DNA from: Dysgonomonas sp. PF1-14
Lineage (GTDB): Bacteria; Bacteroidota; Bacteroidia; Bacteroidales; Dysgonomonadaceae
Direction of reading: 5' to 3'
Assembly (NCBI RefSeq): GCF_029892965.1
Contig: NZ_JARXWN010000004.1
Location: 1 to 64,000, forward strand
Length of the DNA: 64,000 nucleotides
The notes beneath the pieces were generated by a model. That model did no database searches. It was not told where the DNA came from and was given only the letters and a program-made list of their open reading frames with translations. Both the position numbers and the translations under genes were made by a program. Below are positions 44,796-52,791 of this stretch, one piece after another (position 1 is the stretch's first letter; every line of letters starts with the position of its first letter).

Positions 44796-45377
44796 CTAAA
44801 AACCGAACTTATCCTCAAAATCTTTAGCTATCTCATTGAGAAAGTAGAGTGTGCTTTTGCGTGTGTTTTCTCTGTATTCCTGTATATTGTCTTGCGTGCC
44901 GATTGCCGTATCGGTAATGAAGTCTTCAGCGCGTATCACACGAGGAAGCAGGGTGTTGTTCTTGGAATTCTCGTATAGATAAGATATCTCGGTTATCTCC
45001 AGTACACACTTATCCTGAAAGAGGAAACCGTTGATTCTGTAGCGCATTATCATTTTTTCACGCACGCCTTTCGAGTTGGCAGGTAATAACAATTCTACCC
45101 TCGATTTAGCAATAAACTCATTGTTCTTCTCATCGTGGCGTACACTGGAGATGAAAGGGTCTTTGCCATAATTGATTATAGCCCACTCTTTCAGTATTGC
45201 ATAATTCGATTCTTTCGATATTTCTTTCTTGGATGGTATTTCTTTCAGGAAAGTTACTTTCCCTTCAACAAGAGGGACTTCCGAGAACTTTTCCCCTTGC
45301 TTTACCACCTGTGAAAATGCTGTACTTGGAAGCAAAATGCAGATCAATGTTATTGTGTATTGTAAAAGTTCTTTCAT
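44796..45377 (-). CDS. DUF4468 (TBP-like fold) protein
   Basis: The protein has 193 aa from MKELLQYTITLICILLPSTA; an ATG at 45389 adds four. A signal peptide ends near AFSQ. The domain reads KVTFLKEIPSKKEISKESNY, then WAIINYGKD, then a pair of strands and YRINGFLFQDKCVLEITEI. This matches DUF4468, a Bacteroidota family with a TBP-like fold and unknown function. It is convergent with rnhB. Confidence 0.83.
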   Translation of the reverse strand: MKELLQYTITLICILLPSTAFSQVVKQGEKFSEVPLVEGKVTFLKEIPSKKEISKESNYAILKEWAIINYGKDPFISSVRHDEKNNEFIAKSRVELLLPANSKGVREKMIMRYRINGFLFQDKCVLEITEISYLYENSKNNTLLPRVIRAEDFITDTAIGTQDNIQEYRENTRKSTLYFLNEIAKDFEDKFGF

Positions 45378-45399
45378 CGTCAGAGTCATTTGTGTTACA

Positions 45400-45407
45400 C
45401 AAATATA
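45400..45407 (-). promoter_or_regulatory. -7 promoter box TATATTTG for the DUF4468 gene
   Basis: A perfect TAnnTTTG on the minus strand. It predicts a 16-nt leader to the ATG at 45377, which favours that start over 45389. Confidence 0.55.
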
Positions 45408-45461
45408 AAAATATATTCAAAATATATTTACTTCTGACAATAAATTAACTCTTTACCTTAC

Positions 45462-46610
45462 TCAATGTTGTGTCGCTTCCAGATAATTTTTAAGTGTATT
45501 GGAATACATTTCCAGCATCTTTTCCCAAACGAAATCATAGTCTATATAGTCCAGATCTATTTTTTTGATCTGCTTGTCCAGATAGATTTTGAAGTCTTCC
45601 AACTGTCCGGCAGTATATTTGTCGGCAAAGCGGGTTTCATTATTTCGCATATCGTGTGCCATATAGTTGCAAGGGAATATCTCATAGTTGGAATGTATCT
45701 CCTTGTCTATAATCTTTGCTGCCAGTTCCGGTTGCAAACGCTTATCCGGCTCAGTTATCTTTTCCAGATCAGGATTGATACACTTGCCGAAACGGAATAC
45801 AACATTTCCTTTTTGCCCCAATATGCCGATTTCCATATTCAGCAAATCATCGCGCTGTGATTTCTTGAAGTCCGGATCATCGCGCTTCTGTTGAAACTCT
45901 TTTGCTTTCAGGTAATCGCATGGATCGTATTCGTAAGAAATAGATAATGGTATCAAATTCAGTTCTTTCAGGCTTTCGAGGAAAGGCTTGTCGTCCGGAT
46001 ACAGAGCCAGCATTTTCAGTAGGCTGTCCTGCGTTCTGTCGTCCGAATTTTTAGCTCGTCCTTCACGCTGGGCTACCCACACCGATTCTTTTTTCGTTGC
46101 GATAGCATAATGGATATATTCCGAAAGATGTTTTGAGGCTATCAGTCTTTCCTTGATTGATAGTCCGCGTCTTACAATAAAACTTTTGTTGAGCCTTACC
46201 AACTTGTCTATCCACGAATGTATAAGGAGGTTGTCGCCAATGGCAATTTCTGTAGTCTTAAAACCTTCTTTGTGGCGCAGTATGTTGAGCAGTCCGGCAT
46301 CGAGGACTATATCCCTGTGATTGGACAGGAACAAGTGCTCCACCGATTTGTCTATATTATCCCAGTTGTCACCCTTTATGCTGGTCGAAACCCTTGCTCC
46401 GAGCATACTTACCACAGGGTAGATCATCTTTGCCTGAAACTCTTCTTTGGTTTTATATGTAGACATTTCAGCCGAAAAGTCGTTCCAGTCTATATCGGGG
46501 ATAACATATTTTACTGCGTGTTGAAATCCCGGATCTACTAATATTTCCTGAATGGCTTGTTCCACCTCATGATCGTACAGAGGCGCTATATCATCAAATC
46601 TACTATCCAT
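45462..46610 (-). CDS. 1-acylglycerol-3-phosphate acyltransferase-like protein
   Basis: The protein has 382 aa. The acyltransferase motif I, NHRDIVLD (N-H-x-x-x-x-D type), is near 118-125 in HLFLSNHRDIVLDAGLLN. A second block FIVRRGLS near 160 and AQREGRAKNSDDRTQ near 196 (an E-G-R motif III variant) follow. The family adds acyl chains in phospholipid or related lipid synthesis, at the membrane. It follows ddl by four bases on the same strand, the last gene of PASTA-rluD-ddl-acyltransferase. Confidence 0.88.
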   Translation of the reverse strand: MDSRFDDIAPLYDHEVEQAIQEILVDPGFQHAVKYVIPDIDWNDFSAEMSTYKTKEEFQAKMIYPVVSMLGARVSTSIKGDNWDNIDKSVEHLFLSNHRDIVLDAGLLNILRHKEGFKTTEIAIGDNLLIHSWIDKLVRLNKSFIVRRGLSIKERLIASKHLSEYIHYAIATKKESVWVAQREGRAKNSDDRTQDSLLKMLALYPDDKPFLESLKELNLIPLSISYEYDPCDYLKAKEFQQKRDDPDFKKSQRDDLLNMEIGILGQKGNVVFRFGKCINPDLEKITEPDKRLQPELAAKIIDKEIHSNYEIFPCNYMAHDMRNNETRFADKYTAGQLEDFKIYLDKQIKKIDLDYIDYDFVWEKMLEMYSNTLKNYLEATQH

Positions 46611-46614
46611 GGTA

Positions 46615-47601
46615 TTATAAAATAGTGTTAAATTCGTTTTCTATAATTTCTGTCAATACATCGGTTATGCTTAGCTCCGCAGCAGCTACCTGTTGAGGGA
46701 TAAAGCTTGTCGGAGTCATTCCCGGTGTCGTATTCACATCTAACAAGTAAGGTATACCGTCCGAAATAATGTAATCGACACGGATAATTCCTTTTGCTCC
46801 CACCAGATCATATACTTTACTGGTGAGTTGCCCTATCTTTTTTGTCATTTCATCTGAAATACGTGCAGGGGTTATTTCTTCTACCTGGCCCTCGTATTTG
46901 GCGTCATAGTCAAAAAACTCGTTTGTAGTTACTACCTCCGTTATCGGGAAAATAACTTCTTTTCCTCTTACTTTGTAGCAGCCACACGTAACTTCGCATC
47001 CGCTGATAAAACTTTCTATGATGACATCATTTGTTTCGGCAAAAGACGATTCTATCGCTTTCTGAAGCTGCTCTATGGATTTAACCTTAGTCGTTGCAAA
47101 ACTCGATCCTCCTGTATTCGGTTTTACGAACTGAGGAAATCCGAGACTATCACCGATATTTTTCACATCATACTTAGTATCCTTATCCAAATATAAAGAA
47201 TTTGCAACTACTATGCCAAAGTTTTTAAGAAAATTGTTGCAGACAAATTTATTCATGGTCAGTGCCGATGCCATTAGTCCGCAGGTAGAGTAGGGTACAT
47301 TTATCATGTCGAGATAGCCTTGCAGGCGTCCGTCTTCTCCCGGTGTACCGTGTATTGTGATATATGCGAAGTCAAATTTAACTTTTGCATTATCTGTCGG
47401 ATTTGTAAAACTAAAGTCATTCTTGTCTACAGGGTAAGTGTTGCCGCCTATTTCTACAGTCCACTCTTCCCGCACTATTTTCACCTTGTACAGATTGTAT
47501 TTCTCCTTGTCCAGAAAAGAGTATATGCCTTTCATGCTTTTTTCTGACACTATTATTTCAGAAGTATATCCTCCCCATACTATGGCGATGTTCCTTTTCA
47601 T
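46615..47601 (-). CDS. ddl: D-alanine--D-alanine ligase
   Basis: The protein has 328 aa. ATP-grasp signatures: IHGTPGEDGRLQGYLD near 83, FPQFVKPNTGGSSFATTK near 151, ESFISGCEVTCGCYK near 193 and VDYIISDGIPYLLDVNTTPGMT near 273. It makes the D-Ala-D-Ala dipeptide for peptidoglycan in the cytoplasm. The N-terminus KRNIAIVWGGYTSE fits the Ddl family, with W in place of the usual F. It follows rluD and precedes the acyltransferase. Confidence 0.94.
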   Translation of the reverse strand: MKRNIAIVWGGYTSEIIVSEKSMKGIYSFLDKEKYNLYKVKIVREEWTVEIGGNTYPVDKNDFSFTNPTDNAKVKFDFAYITIHGTPGEDGRLQGYLDMINVPYSTCGLMASALTMNKFVCNNFLKNFGIVVANSLYLDKDTKYDVKNIGDSLGFPQFVKPNTGGSSFATTKVKSIEQLQKAIESSFAETNDVIIESFISGCEVTCGCYKVRGKEVIFPITEVVTTNEFFDYDAKYEGQVEEITPARISDEMTKKIGQLTSKVYDLVGAKGIIRVDYIISDGIPYLLDVNTTPGMTPTSFIPQQVAAAELSITDVLTEIIENEFNTIL

Positions 47602-47636
47602 TTTCTTATATTCAGATTGTTGTTTTTCTTATATTC

Positions 47637-48704
47637 TCAAATATCCCTGTTGGCAACATATCCGCGCCATTTGTCGAGTAAAGATGTCATATCTTCGGGT
47701 AAAGGAGCCTCGAACATCAGCTCTTCACCTGTGCGGGGTTGTATGAATCCCAGCGTCTGTGCGTGCAGAGCTTGTCGCGGACATATATTGAAGCAATTCT
47801 GTACAAACTGCCTGTACTTTGCAAAATGTGTACCCCTCAGTATTTCATTGCCTCCGTAGCGCTCATCGTTAAATAGTGTGTGCCCGATATATTTCATATG
47901 TACCCTTATCTGGTGTGTGCGTCCGGTCTCGAGCTTACATTGTACCAGCGATACATAGCCCAGACGTTCTAATACTTTGTAGTGTGTAACGGCAGGTTTT
48001 CCGAAATCGCCATTAGGAAAAACGGTCATCAGCATGCGGTCTTTGAGGCTTCTGCCTATATTACCTTCTATGCATCCTTCGTCGGCTTCTACCGATCCCC
48101 ACACCAGTGCTACATACTGCCTTTTGGTAGTTTTGTTGAAAAACTGGGCGGAAAGATGTGCTTTCGCATACGCATTTTTGGCTACTACTATAAGGCCGGA
48201 TGTATCTTTGTCTATACGGTGTACAATGCCCAGACGCGGGTCTTTTGCATCATACTCGGGTGTGTCTTTCAATCTGTATGCGACAGCATTTACCAATGTG
48301 CCCTGATAGTTGCCGAATCCGGGATGTACTACGAGGCCGGGCGGTTTGTTGATGACCATCAGGTCTTCATCTTCATAGACCACATCGAGCGGAATGTCTT
48401 CCGGTACGATTTCCATTTCGCGCGGAGGACGGTTCATCACCACTGATATTGTATCCAATGGCTTTATTTTGTAGTTTGATTTTACGGGGGTGTCATTTAC
48501 CAGAATGCAGCCTGCGTCTGCAGCCTGTTGAATTCTGTTACGTGATACATTGACTATGTGCATGGCCAGATACTTATCTACACGTATCTGTCCCTGTCCC
48601 TTATCAGCTACAAAGCGATAATGCTCATATAGGTCATTGCTTTGCTCTTCTGCCAGTTCGTCTTCGGGCAGATCGTCTATGTCGTCGAATGAGTTATCTG
48701 TCAT
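47637..48704 (-). CDS. rluD: RluD-type 23S rRNA pseudouridine synthase
   Basis: The protein has 355 aa. An S4 RNA-binding domain (RVDKYLAMHIVNVSRNRIQQ, about 39-58) precedes the pseudouridine synthase domain. The catalytic Asp is in HRIDKDTSGLIVVAK near 162. GRTHQIRVHMKYIGH near 262 is the second family motif. RluD modifies helix 69 of 23S rRNA. Its start ATG overlaps the PASTA gene stop by one base (TAATG). The N-terminal 30 residues are acidic. Confidence 0.93.
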   Translation of the reverse strand: MTDNSFDDIDDLPEDELAEEQSNDLYEHYRFVADKGQGQIRVDKYLAMHIVNVSRNRIQQAADAGCILVNDTPVKSNYKIKPLDTISVVMNRPPREMEIVPEDIPLDVVYEDEDLMVINKPPGLVVHPGFGNYQGTLVNAVAYRLKDTPEYDAKDPRLGIVHRIDKDTSGLIVVAKNAYAKAHLSAQFFNKTTKRQYVALVWGSVEADEGCIEGNIGRSLKDRMLMTVFPNGDFGKPAVTHYKVLERLGYVSLVQCKLETGRTHQIRVHMKYIGHTLFNDERYGGNEILRGTHFAKYRQFVQNCFNICPRQALHAQTLGFIQPRTGEELMFEAPLPEDMTSLLDKWRGYVANRDI

Positions 48705-49336
48705 TATTCAAAGAAAGATTCTTCAATATTAGTTTCTGGCTCCAATATTTCCGGCATAGGTATGCTGTCATCCAGTGATTCACCTCCGGAGCCTACTACC
48801 ATTTTCAGACTCGACCCTTTCGGTATCTTCTGGTTTGGTAAAAGTTCTTTCCCTTTATAAGAAACGGAAATCACAATGCCGGCATAAGGGGAAGGTACTT
48901 CTTCTATCACGATTTTATCGAATCCTAAAGAATTGAGTTGGGCTTCGGCCTGACGTCTGGAATAATCCTTTAATTCGGGTATTGGAACCATTTGTACTCC
49001 TTTAGCCTGAATGATGAGGAATATGGTGCGTCCTGATTTTACGTTCGATTCTCCTTTTGGTATCTGCTCTAATATTGCTCCGGGCACTCCGCCGGTACGG
49101 AATATGGAATCGCTGATCTCGTATTGTAGTCCCGATGCTTTCAGTATGCCCTGTGCTTCCTCTATTTGCAGTCCCTTTATATTAGGTACTGCTATTGACT
49201 CGCTGTGTCGAGTATATATATTGATCAGGAATAGTACGATAAATATCAGCGCAAGGAAAGTAATCGCCATAAACAGTATGTTTCTGACGTAGATGTTTGT
49301 GAGGAACCGTAAAACAATATTCTTTTTTTTCTCCAT
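48704..49336 (-). CDS. PASTA domain membrane protein
   Basis: The protein has 210 aa. A short cytoplasmic N-terminus and one membrane helix (about 19-40) precede two PASTA domains at about 47-112 and 113-183 (VPNIKGLQIEEAQGILKASG and PIPELKDYSRRQAEAQLNSL). An acidic tail follows. PASTA domains bind peptidoglycan or muropeptides. No kinase domain is present. The linkage with ddl supports a cell-wall role, and this order (PASTA-rluD-ddl) is common in Bacteroidota. Confidence 0.9.
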   Translation of the reverse strand: MEKKKNIVLRFLTNIYVRNILFMAITFLALIFIVLFLINIYTRHSESIAVPNIKGLQIEEAQGILKASGLQYEISDSIFRTGGVPGAILEQIPKGESNVKSGRTIFLIIQAKGVQMVPIPELKDYSRRQAEAQLNSLGFDKIVIEEVPSPYAGIVISVSYKGKELLPNQKIPKGSSLKMVVGSGGESLDDSIPMPEILEPETNIEESFFE

Positions 49337-49364
49337 GGATAAAATGTCTATACGAACGTTGATG

Positions 49365-49372
49365 CAAAAATA
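49365..49372 (-). promoter_or_regulatory. -7 promoter box TATTTTTG for the PASTA operon
   Basis: A perfect TAnnTTTG on the minus strand, 29 bp before the ATG. Confidence 0.5.
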
Positions 49373-49440
49373 TTAAAAAATTATGTGTATTGCCCCTTAT
49401 TACTTTACAATTTATGTTATTATAAGAATAAATGAAAAGA

Positions 49441-49560
49441 AAGTGTCCCAAAAACGCTCATCTGCTTCATTGCTTGCTTCATCAGTCGTAGGTCACATAC
49501 TTTAGTATGCTCCCGTCCTTCTGAGAACCAGTAGCTTCGCATCTAAACATTTTTTGAACA
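49441..49560. repeat. Possible dispersed intergenic element
   Basis: A stretch without an ORF begins AAGTGTCCCAAAAACGCTCATC and contains the dyad CATACTTTAGTATG near 49498. I recall similar sequence beside genes in other Bacteroidota, but no second copy is seen in this window. Confidence 0.4.
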
Positions 49561-49576
49561 TTTCTGATGTTAGAAT

Positions 49577-49619
49577 GCAAAAGAGGCTGTCTCTCCTACT
49601 TTTGAGACAGCCTCTTTTG
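49577..49619 (-). terminator. Strong palindromic terminator
   Basis: AAAAGAGGCTGTCTC and GAGACAGCCTCTTTT form a 15-bp stem with T runs on both strands. It lies 29 bp past the Lrp gene stop on the minus strand. Confidence 0.85.
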
Positions 49620-49647
49620 TTTATAAATAACGTATATCGTATACGTA

Positions 49648-50112
49648 CTATTCAGATTTTGAAATAGGTATCTGGCGTTTAACTCCCTGACTCAAAGAAA
49701 TCATGGTTTCTGTGGCTACTACACCCGGTATGTCTTGTATCTTGTTGTTGAGCAAGTCCATTAGGTGTTCGTTGTCGCGTGCATACAGCTTGATCAGAAT
49801 CGTATAAGGACCTGTCGTAAAATGAGATTCTACTATTTCAGGTATTTTATCCAGTTCAGGTATTACTGTTTTATACATAGAACCTCTTTCGAGTTTTACC
49901 CCGATGTATGTACATGTATTGTATCCTAATACTTTAGGATTGACAAAATATCCTGATCCTACGATTACGTCCATTTCTACCATGCGTTGTACGCGTTGGT
50001 GGATGGCTGCACGGGAGACACCGCACTCAAGGGCTACATCTTTGAACGGAATCCTTGCATTTTGTGAAATGATCTCCAATATCTTTTTGTCAAGCTTGTC
50101 GATTTTTTGCAT
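49648..50112 (-). CDS. Lrp/AsnC family transcriptional regulator
   Basis: The protein has 154 aa from MQKIDKLDKKILEIISQNAR. A start 19 codons upstream lies beyond the promoter and is rejected. The helix-turn-helix is at about 17-45 (PFKDVALECGVSRAAIHQRV). The RAM ligand-binding domain follows (TCTYIGVKLERGS, then GPYTILIKLYARDNEHL). The effector is probably an amino acid. No target operon can be assigned; the FKBP genes upstream are the nearest. Confidence 0.92.
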   Translation of the reverse strand: MQKIDKLDKKILEIISQNARIPFKDVALECGVSRAAIHQRVQRMVEMDVIVGSGYFVNPKVLGYNTCTYIGVKLERGSMYKTVIPELDKIPEIVESHFTTGPYTILIKLYARDNEHLMDLLNNKIQDIPGVVATETMISLSQGVKRQIPISKSE

Positions 50113-50140
50113 AATAAGAGTTTTTAGGGTTATTTTATTC

Positions 50141-50170
50141 CAAATATAAGTTGTTTTTTGTAAAAACAAA
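50141..50170 (-). promoter_or_regulatory. Full promoter for the Lrp gene, TTTG-N18-TATATTTG
   Basis: On the minus strand, TTTG (50167-50170) and TATATTTG (50141-50148) are 18 bp apart. The predicted start near 50134 leaves a 22-nt leader to the ATG at 50112. Confidence 0.7.
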
Positions 50171-50232
50171 ACTTTTTGCTAAATAAAATACATCACTAAT
50201 GCCAAATTATTATCTATTTCTTACTTTTTGTC

Positions 50233-51270
50233 TTATTTTCTGACAGGAGCCGGAGCTGCAGGAGCCTCAATTCCTAATAACTCAATATCAAAAATCAAGT
50301 TAGAGAACGGTTTGATAGTCCCTCTGTCAGCAGCACCATAAGCCAGATCGTAAGGGATATAAACTGTCCATTTAGAGCCTACAGGCATTAGTTGAAGAAC
50401 TTCTGTCCAGCCTTTGATCACTTGGTTAACACCGAAAGTAGCAGGTTGTCCGCGATCTACAGAACTGTCGAATACTGTACCGTCGATCAACGTTCCATGA
50501 TAATTAACCTTTACTACGTCTGTGGCAGCCGGTTTCGATCCGTTACCTTCTTTTACTACTTTGTACTGAACGCCGCTAGGAAGTGTTACTACACCTTCTT
50601 TAGCTTTATTCTCATCCATGAATTTCTGTCCGGCAGCAATCTGCTCGGTATATTGCTTTTTCATTTCCTCTTCTTGTTTAGCCTGAGCCTTAGCTTGAGC
50701 TTCCTGCATTTTTACAGTGTAGATAGCAGCAGGGTTTTCGATAGCAAATTTGCCACCTTTCATAGATGTTGCCAAAGCAGCAAGGAAAGCATCGTTGTTG
50801 AATTTCTCTTTAGAATCCGGCCCGTAGATCTGATTGATAAAGTTAGGGAACATTTGTTTTCCGATCTGGTTACCTACCGAGATGCCGGCAATGTATGGAG
50901 ACTGGGTTTCAGGTGCATTTATACCTTCTTTGAGTCCTTTTAGGAACTCAGCAATGTTTCTAGTGTTGGCTTTAGAAAGAGAGTCGATCTTAAAGTTCAT
51001 TACTTTCAGCAAAGAGTCTTTTTTTGTAGCATCTGCATCAGCCATTCTTGTATAGTAAGCTCTCATGCCTGTAGTATCGCTTATAACACCTGATTGTTGC
51101 AGGAACATGGCCAGGCCTTGCTGCTCATACATATTTGCACCAAGAGCGTAAGAGAGAGTATCAATGTCGGACTTGAGTGTAGGGTTTGAATTTACACCAC
51201 CATCACAAGATGTAAGTAAAGCTCCGATAGCTACGAAAGCACCAAGAGCGAAAACCTGAATTTTTTTCAT
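50233..51270 (-). CDS. FKBP-type peptidyl-prolyl isomerase lipoprotein (Mip-like)
   Basis: The protein has 345 aa. The leader ends ALLTSC with Cys at about 22. A helical dimerisation region (about 30-225) precedes the FKBP domain at about 240-335: VVKVNYHGTLIDGTVFDSS, GQPATFGVNQVIKGWTE and LMPVGSKWTVYIPYDLAYG are typical. It catalyses prolyl isomerisation in the periplasm. It shares near-identical DNA over the FKBP core with the gene just upstream, suggesting an ancient tandem duplication. Confidence 0.93.
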   Translation of the reverse strand: MKKIQVFALGAFVAIGALLTSCDGGVNSNPTLKSDIDTLSYALGANMYEQQGLAMFLQQSGVISDTTGMRAYYTRMADADATKKDSLLKVMNFKIDSLSKANTRNIAEFLKGLKEGINAPETQSPYIAGISVGNQIGKQMFPNFINQIYGPDSKEKFNNDAFLAALATSMKGGKFAIENPAAIYTVKMQEAQAKAQAKQEEEMKKQYTEQIAAGQKFMDENKAKEGVVTLPSGVQYKVVKEGNGSKPAATDVVKVNYHGTLIDGTVFDSSVDRGQPATFGVNQVIKGWTEVLQLMPVGSKWTVYIPYDLAYGAADRGTIKPFSNLIFDIELLGIEAPAAPAPVRK

Positions 51271-51289
51271 GTTTTAATTAAAATTTTTA

Positions 51290-51874
51290 TTATACAATAT
51301 CTAAAATTTCTACTTCGAATATCAGTGTTGAATTAGGCTCGATTGATTGTCCGGCACCCGCTTTACCATAGGCAAGGTTTGCTGGTATAAACAATTTCCA
51401 TTTAGAACCTACAGGCATTAGTTGCAGGGCTTCTACCCATCCCGGTATCACTTGGTTCACACCAAATGTAGCGGGTTGTCCGCGCTCTACGGAGCTGTCA
51501 AACACTGTGCCGTCGATCAATGTACCATGATAGTGGCATTTTACCTGATCGGTAACTTTTGGTTTAGGACCGTTGCCTTCTTTCAGTATTTCGTATTGCA
51601 GACCGCTTGGCAGTGTGACTACACCCGGTCTGTTTTTGTTGATTGCAAGAAATTCTTCACCTGCTTTCAGATTAAGTTCCAGCCTGTCTTCCTGTAGCTT
51701 AGAGAAATAATCGTTCAGAATTTGTTGTGCTTCTTCATAAGAAATTGCAGCTTGATTTCCATTTATTACATCCTGCAATCCTTTCAGGAAAGACTCTGGG
51801 TCGATATTCTTAATGCCCGACGACATGAAATTGTTACCGATACTTAATCCCAGAGCATAACTGATTTTATCCAT
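51290..51874 (-). CDS. FKBP-type peptidyl-prolyl isomerase
   Basis: The protein has 194 aa. No signal peptide is seen, so it is probably cytoplasmic, unlike its 345-aa neighbour. A helical N-terminus (ISYALGLSIGNNFMSSG) precedes the FKBP core at about 95-190 (VKCHYHGTLIDGTVFDSS, RGQPATFGVNQVIPGWVEAL). It lies 19 bp upstream of the longer FKBP gene in the same unit. Confidence 0.93.
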   Translation of the reverse strand: MDKISYALGLSIGNNFMSSGIKNIDPESFLKGLQDVINGNQAAISYEEAQQILNDYFSKLQEDRLELNLKAGEEFLAINKNRPGVVTLPSGLQYEILKEGNGPKPKVTDQVKCHYHGTLIDGTVFDSSVERGQPATFGVNQVIPGWVEALQLMPVGSKWKLFIPANLAYGKAGAGQSIEPNSTLIFEVEILDIV

Positions 51875-51960
51875 ATATTCTTTTTGTTTTTAACCAGCCT
51901 TGTAAATCAGATCGATAGATACTGAAATAGGTCGACTGAGCGTTTGGTTTAATTAACCAA

Positions 51961-51968
51961 CAAAAATA
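51961..51968 (-). promoter_or_regulatory. -7 promoter box TATTTTTG for the FKBP pair
   Basis: A perfect TAnnTTTG on the minus strand, predicting a leader of about 80 nt. It is divergent from the sirtuin promoter 44 bp away. Confidence 0.45.
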
Positions 51969-52011
51969 GTTCTTTTCACGATACTTTAATAAATTTTAGC
52001 CTCTAAAAAAC

Positions 52012-52019
52012 TATATTTG
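52012..52019 (+). promoter_or_regulatory. -7 promoter box TATATTTG for the sirtuin gene
   Basis: A perfect TAnnTTTG box, 29 bp before the ATG. Confidence 0.55.
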
Positions 52020-52048
52020 TGAAGCATACTTACATTTTTTAATATATT

Positions 52049-52741
52049 ATGAAACATATTGTTGTATTAACAGGTGCCGGCATGAGTGCCGAGAGTGGTA
52101 TCGCTACATTCAGAGATACCGGAGGATTGTGGGAACAGCACCGCATAGAAGATGTTGCTACTCCCGAAGGTTTTCATAAGAATCCCCAATTAGTCCTCGA
52201 TTTCTACAATGCGCGCCGTAAAGCTGCTTTCGATGCCAAACCTAACGGCGGACATATAGGACTGGCAGAAATGGAGGCTGACTACAAAGTCTCTGTCATA
52301 ACCCAGAATGTGGATGACCTGCACGAAAGGGCGGGTAGCACGCGTGTGTTGCATCTGCATGGAGAACTCAGTAAGGTGCGCTCTACTGTCGATCCGTCCC
52401 TGATATATACCCTCACTCCCGATAATGCGGAAATACATATTGGTGACAAGTGTGAGAAAGGATCGCAACTCAGACCTCATATCGTATGGTTCGGTGAGGC
52501 TGTCCCTGCCATAGAAGAAGCTGTGAGGATAGTGCAAAAAGCAGATGTACTGGTTGTTATAGGTACATCGCTGAATGTGTATCCGGCAGCAGGACTGTTG
52601 AATTATGCTCCTCCTGCAACCCCGATCTATCTGATAGACCCGAATGAGGTGAAGACCACTCTGTATGGTGTACACTTTATACGAAAAGGAGCATCGGAAG
52701 GGGTGGCTGAACTGAGAGCAAGATTAAATAAAGATATCTGA
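52049..52741 (+). CDS. cobB: Sir2-family NAD-dependent protein deacylase, without zinc cysteines
   Basis: The protein has 230 aa. NAD-binding and catalytic motifs are intact: LTGAGMSAESGIATFRDTGG at 6-25, TQNVDDLHERAG near 86 and LHGEL near 107 with the general-base His. The Y-x-x-R pair of the succinyl/malonyl-preferring class is visible in DFYNARRKAAF near 50. The two CxxC zinc pairs normally found after the catalytic His are missing; only one Cys occurs there, in GDKCEKG. The rest of the domain, QLRPHIVWFGEAVP, is conserved. Deacylase activity is likely, zinc binding unlikely. Confidence 0.9.
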   Translation: MKHIVVLTGAGMSAESGIATFRDTGGLWEQHRIEDVATPEGFHKNPQLVLDFYNARRKAAFDAKPNGGHIGLAEMEADYKVSVITQNVDDLHERAGSTRVLHLHGELSKVRSTVDPSLIYTLTPDNAEIHIGDKCEKGSQLRPHIVWFGEAVPAIEEAVRIVQKADVLVVIGTSLNVYPAAGLLNYAPPATPIYLIDPNEVKTTLYGVHFIRKGASEGVAELRARLNKDI

Positions 52742-52747
52742 AAAAGG

Positions 52748-52780
52748 ACGGCGGGAACATCCCGCCGTCTTGCTTATATA
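52748..52780 (+). terminator. Hairpin between sirtuin and pepD genes
   Basis: GACGGCGGG / CCCGCCGTC forms a perfect 9-bp GC-rich stem with a 5-nt loop just after the sirtuin stop. The T run is weak (TCTTGCTT), so this is a likely but not certain terminator of both convergent genes. Confidence 0.6.
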
Positions 52781-52791
52781 GAGAAGTCTGT

